NCBI GenBank assembly: GCA_945883825.1
Contig: CAMCYF010000019.1
Location: forward strand, 1-45,027
Reading direction: 5' to 3'
From: Chitinophaga pinensis
GTDB lineage: Bacteria; Bacteroidota; Bacteroidia; Flavobacteriales_D; Crocinitomicaceae
Length of the DNA: 45,027 nucleotides
Shown here piece after piece: positions 38,138 to 45,027 of the stretch (position 1 is its first letter; the number at the start of each line of letters is the position of its first letter). The notes under the pieces are model-generated. The model was given only the letters and a program-made list of their open reading frames with translations, had not been told where the DNA came from and searched no databases. The position numbers and the translations under genes are program-made.

Positions 38138-38384
38138 GAATTACTTGTTCACTCCCATTCTGTAATTTCATTCAAATCCTTCAAAAGATTCAATAATTCA
38201 GACCTGTGGCCCACAAACAATCAATTATTACAAAATGAAAAACTTAATAGCTTAATAATACACTTACTTGACTTAATACGAATTCTTAAGGTATATTTGC
38301 AATAGAATGCAGCATTGAACTCCTTGAGGTTTACTTTTAAATTTGGCGCCGAAACCAATGCAGTATTTACAGTCTAAAAAGTCA
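38138..38384. other. Intergenic region between tRNA-Arg terminator and surface-protein gene
   Basis: After the terminator there is about 130 nt with no recognisable element, then a promoter (38268-38299) and a predicted leader of about 80 nt. No ORF with coding character is seen. Confidence 0.6.
38268..38299 (+). promoter_or_regulatory. Promoter of the 614-aa surface-protein gene
   Basis: TTG (38268-38270), 21-nt spacer, TATATTTG (38292-38299), an exact -7 match. The ATG is at 38385, so the leader is about 80 nt, unusually long for this window. Confidence 0.65.
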
Positions 38385-40229
38385 ATGAATAAAGTTCTAG
38401 TATTCAGTTTTTTACTGCTTATCTCAAATTTATTGAGCGCGCAGCAATTAATCATTAATGAAGTCTCCCAGGGAACTGGATCAAGTGAATATGTAGAATT
38501 TGTTGTTATTGGAACTCAAACTTGTACCACCCCTGTTCCTAGCTTGGACCTAAGAAAGGTGATTATTGATGATAATAACGGGTATTTTGCGCCAGGTTCA
38601 GGAACAGGAATTGCTCCGGGTGCTATACGATTTGCAAATATTCAATTTTGGCAAAGTATTCCTCAAGGAACTTTCATTGTTATTTATAATGCTGGAAGTC
38701 CTAATACAAGTTTACCTGCAGATGATATCTCATTGATAGATGGGAATTGCCGGCTAATTATTCCTTCTAGTTCAACATTATTGGAGAAAACAACGCTCAT
38801 TCCAAATACTAACGATCAAACTTATCCACTGAATGATAGCGATTGGACAAGCGGTGGATCATGGTCACCATTAGCAATGTCTAATTCAGACGATTCGTTT
38901 CAAGTTCCTAATATTCCTTCTACAGGGGTGCCTTTTCATAGCGTAAGCTGGGGAAATAATACAAGTAATACACTTGTTTATTTTCCTGGTTCTGCCGCAG
39001 GAATTGTTTATTCTTTTACAAACACTAATTCCAATGACTGGAATTTAGTTTCCAATTGGACAAGTGCAAATGTGGCAACTGGACAAACTCCTGGCACAGC
39101 TAATAGTGCTGTCAACGACGCCTGGATAGCAAGTATGAATCCTCTTTGTAGTGTTAATCCTGGGATGACGCTCACATCTTTTATTTTAAATGAAACATGT
39201 ATAAATTCTTGTGATGGGGAAATCCAGACAAGTGTTAACAACGGCCTTGCACCTTTTACCTATAGTTGGTCTAACGGTGCCACCTCTAGCTCAATTATAA
39301 ATAGTTGTTCGGGCACATACTCTGTGACTGTAACTGGAGCAAATGGTTGTTCGGTAGTTGAATCTTTCACAATAAATGCAGGGAGCCAAGTTGCTGATGC
39401 TGCAATTTCAACTGCAGGCCCATTCACAAACCTAGACCCAACATTCCAAATACAAGCATTAAATAGTGGAGGAGTATGGTCGTCTAACTGTGGAATGTGT
39501 TTAACAAGTTCTGGAATATTCAATCCGCAAGTTGCAGGAATTGGTACTTGGGAAATTTGTTATTCACTCGGATCTGGAAGCTGTTCAGATTTAGAATGTA
39601 TAACTATTCTTGTTACAAATGATTGTTTACCTCAAACAACAACTGAGACCTATATAATTTGTCCGGGAGATTCATTGCTTGCAAATGGTTTTTGGGAAAC
39701 TTCAACTGGACAATATTCTGCAACATACCAAGATATGAATCAGTGTGATAGTACACACATTGTAAATTTAAGTTTTTATGTTGTTTCTCCTTTGATAGAG
39801 GAAATCCTTTTTTGTGAATCTGATTCAGTATTTGTATTTAATCAGTGGATTTATACGCCACAAACATTAACGCAAGTTGAACAATCTGCTAATGGATGTG
39901 ATTTTGAACACACCATCAATTTACAAATGGAATCCTGTATAATTGAAGAAGCATATATATACATCCCAAATGTTTTCACGCCGAATGGAGACTTGGTAAA
40001 TGATACCTTTGAAATCGTAATTCAAAATGGAATTGTAGAACGCGGTTGGATTTTGAACCGTTGGGGGAATATCGTTTATAACTTGTCACCAACTCAATTA
40101 AAATGGAATGGAAGAGATGAGCGTACAGGAAAATCTGTTTTGGATGGTGTTTATACCTATGTGCTTTATTTCAAGCCAGCAAATACCGTTACTAAATTAT
40201 ATCAAGGTTTCGTAACGCTTATCAAATAA
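38385..40229 (+). CDS. Secreted surface protein with SprB-like repeat and gliding-motility-type C-terminal domain
   Basis: 614 aa. The frame is open to a TTG at 38343, but the ATG at 38385 gives a proper signal peptide (about 1-20, ending LLSAQ). An N-terminal domain resembles lamin-tail-like domains (IINEVSQG...EYVEF), common at the start of Bacteroidota surface proteins. An SprB-like repeat (about 265-330, NGLAPFTYSWSNGA) follows, then two 51-residue modules starting at Cys426 and Cys477, and a CHU_C domain (about 524-614, PNVFTPNGD, LNRWGNIVY). The last domain directs type IX secretion. A role in adhesion or gliding is inferred; the ligand is unknown. Confidence 0.87.
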   Translation: MNKVLVFSFLLLISNLLSAQQLIINEVSQGTGSSEYVEFVVIGTQTCTTPVPSLDLRKVIIDDNNGYFAPGSGTGIAPGAIRFANIQFWQSIPQGTFIVIYNAGSPNTSLPADDISLIDGNCRLIIPSSSTLLEKTTLIPNTNDQTYPLNDSDWTSGGSWSPLAMSNSDDSFQVPNIPSTGVPFHSVSWGNNTSNTLVYFPGSAAGIVYSFTNTNSNDWNLVSNWTSANVATGQTPGTANSAVNDAWIASMNPLCSVNPGMTLTSFILNETCINSCDGEIQTSVNNGLAPFTYSWSNGATSSSIINSCSGTYSVTVTGANGCSVVESFTINAGSQVADAAISTAGPFTNLDPTFQIQALNSGGVWSSNCGMCLTSSGIFNPQVAGIGTWEICYSLGSGSCSDLECITILVTNDCLPQTTTETYIICPGDSLLANGFWETSTGQYSATYQDMNQCDSTHIVNLSFYVVSPLIEEILFCESDSVFVFNQWIYTPQTLTQVEQSANGCDFEHTINLQMESCIIEEAYIYIPNVFTPNGDLVNDTFEIVIQNGIVERGWILNRWGNIVYNLSPTQLKWNGRDERTGKSVLDGVYTYVLYFKPANTVTKLYQGFVTLIK

Positions 40230-40614
40230 TTATATTTTTACTTTGACAATTAAAAATAAGCTAAAAATTTATAGAAACCCATTCCTAAAAATCAAACTCA
40301 AAATTCTAAAAAAAATTAAAAAATCACAAAAACACCACTTTTTTTTAATTCTCAGCTATTTCTTAAAAATTTTGTTGTAAGTTCGATTACTTTACCTGCT
40401 CCATTTGGTGTTATTTGTATAGGTTGATCTGCACAAATAAAATATTAATTACGTCTACTCAATCTATTTGTGAATAAGAAAAAAAACTGAAAAATAATAA
40501 AAGAAAAAGTTTTATAAATTTTAATAATTACACTTTGTTTTTTTTAAACGAATATAAAAATAATTAGTTTCTTTTCAAAAAAACTTAAATCAGAGATACG
40601 ATTTGATCTTCTTT
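40230..40614. other. A/T-rich intergenic region
   Basis: 385 nt between two convergent genes. It holds one copy of the 49-bp direct repeat (40337-40385) and otherwise very A/T-rich sequence. No gene, tRNA or clear terminator hairpin is seen. Confidence 0.6.
40337..40385 (+). repeat. 49-bp imperfect direct repeat, copy 1
   Basis: Starts ACTTTTTTTTAATTC, then GCTATTT after three bases, and ends TTCG. Aligns without gaps to 42500-42548 at 40 of 49 positions (counted by eye). It lies 108 nt after the 614-aa gene. Much of it is A/T, so chance similarity is not excluded. Confidence 0.5.
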
Positions 40615-40911
40615 TTATCTTTGAAGTTCCTTTTTTTTAAGAATTTTAATGAATTCTTTAATCCAAAAAATAATTAAAATGGGTAAAACTAGAAATGAAA
40701 TTTTATTAAAATTATATGCTGTAGTAAAATCAAAGTGAATAAGATGCTGTATAGCCCTTGTCATTCCACAACCTAAACAAGGTTTATCAAATAATAGCAC
40801 TGACAAACAAGTAGTTTGACCATTGTCAAAAAAATTAGGGGGAAGAATTATCAATACAATAGGTATGATAATCATTCCCCCTAAAAGCAAAAGAAATCCA
40901 ATTCTTTTCAA
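40615..40911 (-). CDS. DUF2752 family membrane protein
   Basis: 98 aa, with two predicted membrane segments (about 5-24 and 70-88). The segment KPCLGCGMTRA (residues 43-53) is the conserved core of DUF2752, with Cys45 and Cys48; Cys35 lies upstream. The family is widespread in Bacteroidota; its function is not established. The gene begins 15 nt after the YqaE-like gene and is probably co-transcribed. Confidence 0.85.
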   Translation of the reverse strand: MKRIGFLLLLGGMIIIPIVLIILPPNFFDNGQTTCLSVLLFDKPCLGCGMTRAIQHLIHFDFTTAYNFNKISFLVLPILIIFWIKEFIKILKKKELQR

Positions 40912-40926
40912 TAGAGATAATTTATG

Positions 40927-41307
40927 TTATGAATTTTTAGAAACAACAATAAACGCATGAATAATACCTGGTATTCCACACAACATTGTCCAAAGAATAT
41001 TGATTATTACCTTCTTAATGTCCCAATCTGTAGCTAAACCAACTGCAAGCCAAGGTATAAAAAAGCACAAAACATATAATAAGCCGGTTGGTACATCACC
41101 ACCAAGATTTGAATCTGATGCTTTTAATGCTTTTTCTTTACTTTTAATTGTTTGATTCTCATATTTTAAATCTGAGTTAGAAGCTTTTTCTTGTTGTACT
41201 ACAGTTTGGCTACTTTTTTCAGTTTGATTTACTGGAAAAGATGCATGAAGATCGTTTGTTAAGATAGCGATTGCTACAACTAAAATTGACATTAATAATT
41301 TTTTCAT
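40927..41307 (-). CDS. Secreted-leader Pmp3/YqaE (UPF0057) membrane protein
   Basis: 126 aa. A signal peptide (about 1-22, ending in DLHASF) is followed by about 45 residues of polar, Ser/Lys/Gln-rich linker, then a Pmp3/YqaE module (about 72-126) with two membrane segments and the conserved WDIKKVIINILW and PGIIHAFIVV. Ordinary YqaE proteins are only about 50-60 aa, so the leader and linker are an extension. Pmp3 proteins influence membrane potential and salt tolerance in yeast and plants. The role here is unknown. DUF2752 follows. Confidence 0.85.
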   Translation of the reverse strand: MKKLLMSILVVAIAILTNDLHASFPVNQTEKSSQTVVQQEKASNSDLKYENQTIKSKEKALKASDSNLGGDVPTGLLYVLCFFIPWLAVGLATDWDIKKVIINILWTMLCGIPGIIHAFIVVSKNS

Positions 41308-41347
41308 TTTTTTTAAGTTTAAGTTAGAAATTAATTTATTTACATGC

Positions 41348-41355
41348 CAAAAATA
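41348..41355 (-). promoter_or_regulatory. -7 element upstream of the YqaE-like gene
   Basis: TATTTTTG on the minus strand matches TAnnTTTG, 40 nt before the ATG at 41307. No TTTG -33 box is seen. Confidence 0.45.
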
Positions 41356-41463
41356 ATTAAAAGTTTTAAAAATTGATACATTTAAATAAAAATCTTTCTT
41401 TAATTTTTTATTGGTGAATATTAATTTAAAAACTAATTTTAATGCCTAATTAATAATTGCTAA

Positions 41464-42315
41464 ATGAAATTTATTTATTTATTTTATTTTCTAATACTCA
41501 GTTCATCTTTTCTATCTCAAGAATCTAGCAAACAAGAATATATTGGTGTATTAAGAACCGAATCTGACGAAATAATATCCTATAAAATTTCATTTAAGGA
41601 ATTAGGGAATAATAGTATAGAAGGAGAATCTATTACTGATTTTTATGGAAAAAATAATACAAAGGCAAAAATAAAAGGAACTTATGATAAAAATACAAAT
41701 AGCATTTCGTTTTATGAAACAAGCAATCTAAGCTCTAAATCAAAAGTAGATGTTAGTCAATTTTGTTTTATTAAAATAGAAAATATTGAAATTAAGGAAA
41801 TAAAAGGGAAAAATATAATTCAAGGTTCGTTTAAAGGTTTTTATCCATCTGGTAAAAGTTGTACTAACGGTTTTATTTACTTAGCTAAAACAAGTTTTTC
41901 AGAGATAATTAAAGAGGTTAAATCTGTTTCAGATTCATTAAAAAAAGCTGAATCTATAGAAATAGATAGAGCTAAAACAGTTTTAGTCAACAATTCTACT
42001 TTATCGTTAAATTGGATATCAAATAAAATTATTATAGAAGTATGGGATACTTTCGATGAGGATGAAGATAAATTAAAAATTGTTTTTAATGATAAAATCA
42101 TATTAGATAATCTAGAAATTAAAAATGAAAAAAAAACAATTGAAATTCCTTTTACAGAAAAAGTTGGTATTCTCAAAATAATAGCAAAAAATGAAGGTGA
42201 AATTCCCTCTAATACCGTTAGCGTTAATATTGTAGATTCTAAAAAACTTACTCCTTTTATTTCTAAACTAAAAACAGGTGAATCAATTTCAATTAACTTT
42301 AAGAAGAAATTTTGA
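41464..42315 (+). CDS. Hypothetical secreted protein
   Basis: 283 aa, not recognised as a named family. A signal peptide (about 1-19, SSFLSQ) predicts export. The N-terminal half (about 25-150) is rich in short beta strands and includes two Cys residues (101 and 134) that could pair. The C-terminal half (about 180-270) looks like a beta domain, starting SLNWISNKIIIEVWD. The gene is very Lys/Ile/Asn-rich, in keeping with the A/T-rich stretch. It is divergent from the YqaE-like gene, 156 nt away. No clear promoter. Function unknown. Confidence 0.75.
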   Translation: MKFIYLFYFLILSSSFLSQESSKQEYIGVLRTESDEIISYKISFKELGNNSIEGESITDFYGKNNTKAKIKGTYDKNTNSISFYETSNLSSKSKVDVSQFCFIKIENIEIKEIKGKNIIQGSFKGFYPSGKSCTNGFIYLAKTSFSEIIKEVKSVSDSLKKAESIEIDRAKTVLVNNSTLSLNWISNKIIIEVWDTFDEDEDKLKIVFNDKIILDNLEIKNEKKTIEIPFTEKVGILKIIAKNEGEIPSNTVSVNIVDSKKLTPFISKLKTGESISINFKKKF

Positions 42316-42499
42316 AAATTAAATATTTATTGAATTATTAATTACTTAGTACGATTTTAAAAGATGAATCATTTAAATAGGTTTTAAGCTAATAAAATGA
42401 AGACCGAAATTAAGTATGAAAGGTCACTGTTTTGTGAGAATAAAAAAAAAAGAAATGATTAAACTGTTCAGATTTAGTCAGAATAAAAATATAAAATCT

Positions 42500-42548
42500 A
42501 CTTTTTTTTAATTCCGTGCTATTTTTTTAAATTTTTATTTTAATTTCG
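42500..42548 (+). repeat. 49-bp imperfect direct repeat, copy 2
   Basis: Same motif order as at 40337-40385 (ACTTTTTTTTAATTC, GCTATTT, TTCG), in the same orientation, 185 nt after the unknown secreted-protein gene and 50 nt before the RRM gene. 40 of 49 positions agree without gaps. Confidence 0.5.
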
Positions 42549-42598
42549 GTAATTATAAAATAAGAAGTGACATTAACTAAAATTGTTTTTTACAATCT

Positions 42599-43156
42599 AT
42601 GACCAGTATTTTTGTTGCCAAATTAGATTTTGGCTTTGATAGCGAGCAATTACGAGAATTGTTCGAGCAATATGGAAAAGTCTTAAAAGCCAGTGTTGCA
42701 ACCGACAGAGAAACAGGTAAATCTAGAGGATTTGGGTTTGTTGAAATGGATAACCGAGAGGAAGCTCTTAAGGCAATTTCAGCTCTAGATAATTTTGCTG
42801 TAAATGGAAGGCCTATTGCTGTTAAAGAAGCAGAAGACCGAGGTGCTGCACCTAGACCAACTTTTGAGAAAAAACCTTATGCGCCAAATAATGTCGATTT
42901 TCCAACTACGCAAGATGTTGATGCTCTACCTAGTTTAGAAATTTCGAAAATTGAACCTCGAAAAAAATTAAATAATTTAAAAGATCGCAAAAGTCCTGAT
43001 TCCGAAGGAAAAAATAAAAAACCCAAAATGGATGCATACAAAAAAAGTGGTAAGCCTGGGAAATTTTTTGATGACGACGACTTAGACGAACTTGATGATG
43101 ATTTGTTTTCTTACAAACGAAATAATGAAGATTTGTTGGATGAAGATGAAGATTAA
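42599..43156 (+). CDS. RRM-type RNA-binding protein with charged tail
   Basis: 185 aa. One RRM domain (about 1-80): RNP2 is IFVAKL (4-9) and RNP1 is RGFGFVEM (43-50), with the RNA-contacting aromatics Phe45 and Phe47. Bacterial RRM proteins bind single-stranded RNA and are often cold-induced. The C-terminal half (about 85-185) is disordered, Lys/Pro-rich and then strongly acidic (DDDDLDELDDD). Ordinary Bacteroidota RRM proteins have shorter Gly-rich tails. The target RNA is unknown. Confidence 0.9.
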   Translation: MTSIFVAKLDFGFDSEQLRELFEQYGKVLKASVATDRETGKSRGFGFVEMDNREEALKAISALDNFAVNGRPIAVKEAEDRGAAPRPTFEKKPYAPNNVDFPTTQDVDALPSLEISKIEPRKKLNNLKDRKSPDSEGKNKKPKMDAYKKSGKPGKFFDDDDLDELDDDLFSYKRNNEDLLDEDED

Positions 43157-43160
43157 ACGT

Positions 43161-43195
43161 TTTGTCTATAATTAGACTCAATAATCTTACATTTG
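43161..43195 (+). promoter_or_regulatory. Promoter of cca
   Basis: TTTG (43161-43164), 23-nt spacer (a little long), TACATTTG (43188-43195), an exact -7 match. The ATG at 43202 follows after 6 nt, so transcription is predicted to start at or within 1-3 nt of the start codon. Confidence 0.65.
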
Positions 43196-43201
43196 CAAAC
43201 G

Positions 43202-44638
43202 ATGAAATTGAATTACGCTTCAAGTTTAAAGCACCCTGTTTTTAAAGTTATTTCTCAATATATTGCTGAAAATAAAATTGAAGCATATGTTATTGGTGGA
43301 TTTGTGCGCGACTTACTTCTTGAGAGTCCATCAAAAGACATAGATATTGTCGTTATTGGTGATGGACCAGAACTCGCAACTGCCATTGCCAAAATTATGC
43401 GTGTCAAATCTGTGAGTATTTTTAAAAATTATGGAACCGCTCATTTTCGCTACAAAGATTTAGATGTTGAATTTGTAGGTGCACGCAAGGAATCGTATGT
43501 TTCAGATTCAAGAAAACCAGAAACAGAGATTGGAACACTAAAAGATGATCAAAATCGCAGGGATTTTACTATCAATACACTTGCTTTAGACCTACGTCCA
43601 GAAACTTTTGGAAATATTCTAGATCCTTTTAATGGTATTGCAGATTTAGAAAAAGGAATTATTAGAACTCCCCTTGAACCTGAAATAACCTTTAGCGACG
43701 ATCCTCTCAGAATGTTAAGAGCAATTCGTTTTGCGTCACGTTTAAACTTTAAAATTGAAATTTCATGCTTGGAGGCTATTCGAAAACAATCCAAACGCTT
43801 GGAAATAATATCAAGAGAAAGGATTAGTGAAGAGCTAAATAAAATTATACTAAGTGAAACTCCTTCTCGTGGTTTTAAATTACTAGATTCGACCTACTTA
43901 TTGGAACAATTTTTTCCAGAATTTATTCAACTAAAAGGAATTGAAACAATTGATGGAAAGAGTCACAAAGATAATTTCGAACACTCCCTAGAAGTTTTGG
44001 ATAACATCTCACAAAATACAGATTCGCTGTGGCTTCGTTGGGCTGCTATTCTTCATGACATCGCAAAACCACCGACAAAAAGATTTGACCCAATTGTAGG
44101 ATGGACATTCCACGGTCACGAGGAATTAGGATCAAAATGGGTGCCTCGTATTTTTAAAAATCTGAAATTACCACTTGATCAGAAGATGAAATATGTTCAG
44201 AAATTAGTACGGCTTCACCTTCGACCAATTGCACTTATTAAAGGTTCTGTGACAGATTCTGCAATTCGCCGCTTACTGAATGAGGCTGGAGATGACATTG
44301 AAGATCTTATGTTGCTATGCAATGCTGATATTACCTCAAAAAATGAATTTAAAGTTAAGAAATACAAAAATAACTTTGAATTAGTGTCGCAAAAGCTAAA
44401 AGATGTTGAAGAGAAAGACCGTATTCGAAATTTTCAACCTCCTGTTAACGGTGAATTAATTATGAAGACTTTTAATATTGGTCCAGTTGCTGAAATTGGA
44501 ACCATTAAAAGCAAAATAAAAGAAGCAATCCTAGAGGGTGAAATTTCAAATAATTTTGATGAAGCTGTTGCAGAAATGCTAAGATTGGGAAAAGAAATGG
44601 GATTATCTGTTGTAAAAACTCCTGTTTTTAATAAATAA
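43202..44638 (+). CDS. cca: CCA-adding tRNA nucleotidyltransferase with HD domain
   Basis: 478 aa from the ATG at 43202; a TTG at 43193 is in frame but lies inside the -7 element. Adds or repairs the 3' CCA of tRNAs, none of which encode CCA in this window. The nucleotidyltransferase core has GGFVRD (32-37) and the metal-binding D46-I-D48. The ribose/base-recognition RRDFTIN and the DDPLRMLRAIRFASRL segment follow. An HD domain (ILHDIAKP, His285/Asp286) sits in the C-terminal half, as in HD-type CCA enzymes. Poly(A) polymerase is a less likely alternative. Confidence 0.93.
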   Translation: MKLNYASSLKHPVFKVISQYIAENKIEAYVIGGFVRDLLLESPSKDIDIVVIGDGPELATAIAKIMRVKSVSIFKNYGTAHFRYKDLDVEFVGARKESYVSDSRKPETEIGTLKDDQNRRDFTINTLALDLRPETFGNILDPFNGIADLEKGIIRTPLEPEITFSDDPLRMLRAIRFASRLNFKIEISCLEAIRKQSKRLEIISRERISEELNKIILSETPSRGFKLLDSTYLLEQFFPEFIQLKGIETIDGKSHKDNFEHSLEVLDNISQNTDSLWLRWAAILHDIAKPPTKRFDPIVGWTFHGHEELGSKWVPRIFKNLKLPLDQKMKYVQKLVRLHLRPIALIKGSVTDSAIRRLLNEAGDDIEDLMLLCNADITSKNEFKVKKYKNNFELVSQKLKDVEEKDRIRNFQPPVNGELIMKTFNIGPVAEIGTIKSKIKEAILEGEISNNFDEAVAEMLRLGKEMGLSVVKTPVFNK

Positions 44639-44671
44639 TTTTAATTTTACATAGATTGAAAAATCAAAAGT

Positions 44672-45027
44672 ATGCCAGGACTAAAATTCAGAGTTTTATT
44701 GGATTCAGAGAAAAAAGAAGAAGTATTTCGCGATATTCTCATTGCAGATACTGATAATTTTGAGTCTTTTTATAAAATTATTTTAGATTCCTTTAATTTT
44801 AAAGGTGATCAAATGGGTAGTTTTTATGTTTCCAATGATATGTGGGACAAAGGACATGAAATTAGCTTAATGGATATGACCTATGATGATGATTCAATTG
44901 ACGAGCCATCTACAGTTATGAATTCAGCCACTATTAAAGATTTTTTACACGAACCCGATCAAAAATTTATTTTAGTTTACGATTTTCTTTGCATGTGGAT
45001 CTTTCTTGTCGAATTAATTGGATTTGA
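44672..45027 (+). CDS. pRiA4b ORF-3-like (PF07929-type) protein, 5' part
   Basis: The first 118 codons are inside the window; the gene runs off the right edge. The segments FNFKGDQMGSFYVSNDMWDK and FLHEPDQKFILVYDFLCMW match the pattern of the plasmid pRiA4b ORF-3-like family, a soluble fold of unknown function found widely in Bacteroidota. The ATG at 44672 is 33 nt after the cca stop. No signal peptide is seen. Family call by motif memory only. Confidence 0.7.
   Translation, partial: MPGLKFRVLLDSEKKEEVFRDILIADTDNFESFYKIILDSFNFKGDQMGSFYVSNDMWDKGHEISLMDMTYDDDSIDEPSTVMNSATIKDFLHEPDQKFILVYDFLCMWIFLVELIGF

Noticed and set aside
1-45027. Search for mobile elements, phage genes, toxin-antitoxin pairs and defence genes
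   Set aside because: All long frames are accounted for by housekeeping, surface or unknown proteins; no transposase, integrase or nuclease motifs were seen. The pRiA4b ORF-3-like gene is named after a plasmid but is common on chromosomes.

Overview
This window is a chromosomal segment of a member of the Bacteroidota, most likely Flavobacteriia/Flavobacteriales. The evidence is the A/T-rich coding, the absence of Shine-Dalgarno sites, promoters with the Bacteroidota -7 element TAnnTTTG, four large secreted proteins of which three end in gliding-motility-type C-terminal domains and one in a type IX secretion sorting domain, a fused ccsBA cytochrome c biogenesis gene, and DUF3467 and DUF4293 proteins.

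Layout. (1) 1-300: the start of a kup-like potassium transporter (minus strand, cut by the window edge) and a divergent tRNA-Leu. (2) 357-13444: a long minus-strand transcription/translation block read from right to left: tRNA-Thr(TGT), tRNA-Tyr, tRNA-Gly, tRNA-Thr(GGT), tuf, tRNA-Trp, secE, nusG, rplK, rplA, rplJ, rplL, rpoB, rpoC. A canonical promoter precedes the first tRNA and a terminator follows rpoC. Hairpins lie before tuf, after tuf, between nusG and rplK, and between rplL and rpoB. (3) 13534-17199: two glycosyltransferases on opposite strands, a DUF3467 protein and a saccharopine dehydrogenase-like protein. (4) 17394-23982: plus-strand ccsBA, an RluA-type pseudouridine synthase, a small unknown protein, dnaN and rlmN. 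(5) 23979-32139: minus-strand genes for a lectin-like surface protein, Uup ABC-F ATPase, a DUF4293 membrane protein, chorismate synthase and a secreted M14 carboxypeptidase. (6) 32314-40229: plus-strand genes for a giant beta-propeller/PKD surface protein, an MBL-fold hydrolase, a glycosyltransferase, tRNA-Arg(CCT) and another surface protein. (7) 40230-42598: a very A/T-rich stretch with a DUF2752 gene, a Pmp3/YqaE gene with a long N-terminal extension and an unknown secreted protein, bracketed by two copies of a 49-bp imperfect direct repeat. (8) 42599-45027: an RRM RNA-binding protein, a CCA-adding enzyme with HD domain, and the start of a pRiA4b ORF-3-like protein.

Most of the window is housekeeping. 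Translation and transcription machinery dominates the left third, joined by tRNA maturation (cca), rRNA modification (rlmN, an RluA family member) and replication (dnaN). The secreted proteins would depend on the type IX system, which is not encoded here. I found no CRISPR array, phage, transposase, toxin-antitoxin pair or defence island, and no convincing new multi-gene system. The most interesting leads are small-scale: predicted leaderless genes (aroC, the MBL hydrolase, cca), structured leader and spacer RNAs in the ribosomal block, a tRNA that starts 4 nt after a stop codon, a 51-residue module repeated with exact spacing in two surface proteins, and the repeat-bracketed cassette at 40.3-42.5 kb. 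All alignments and counts were done by eye.
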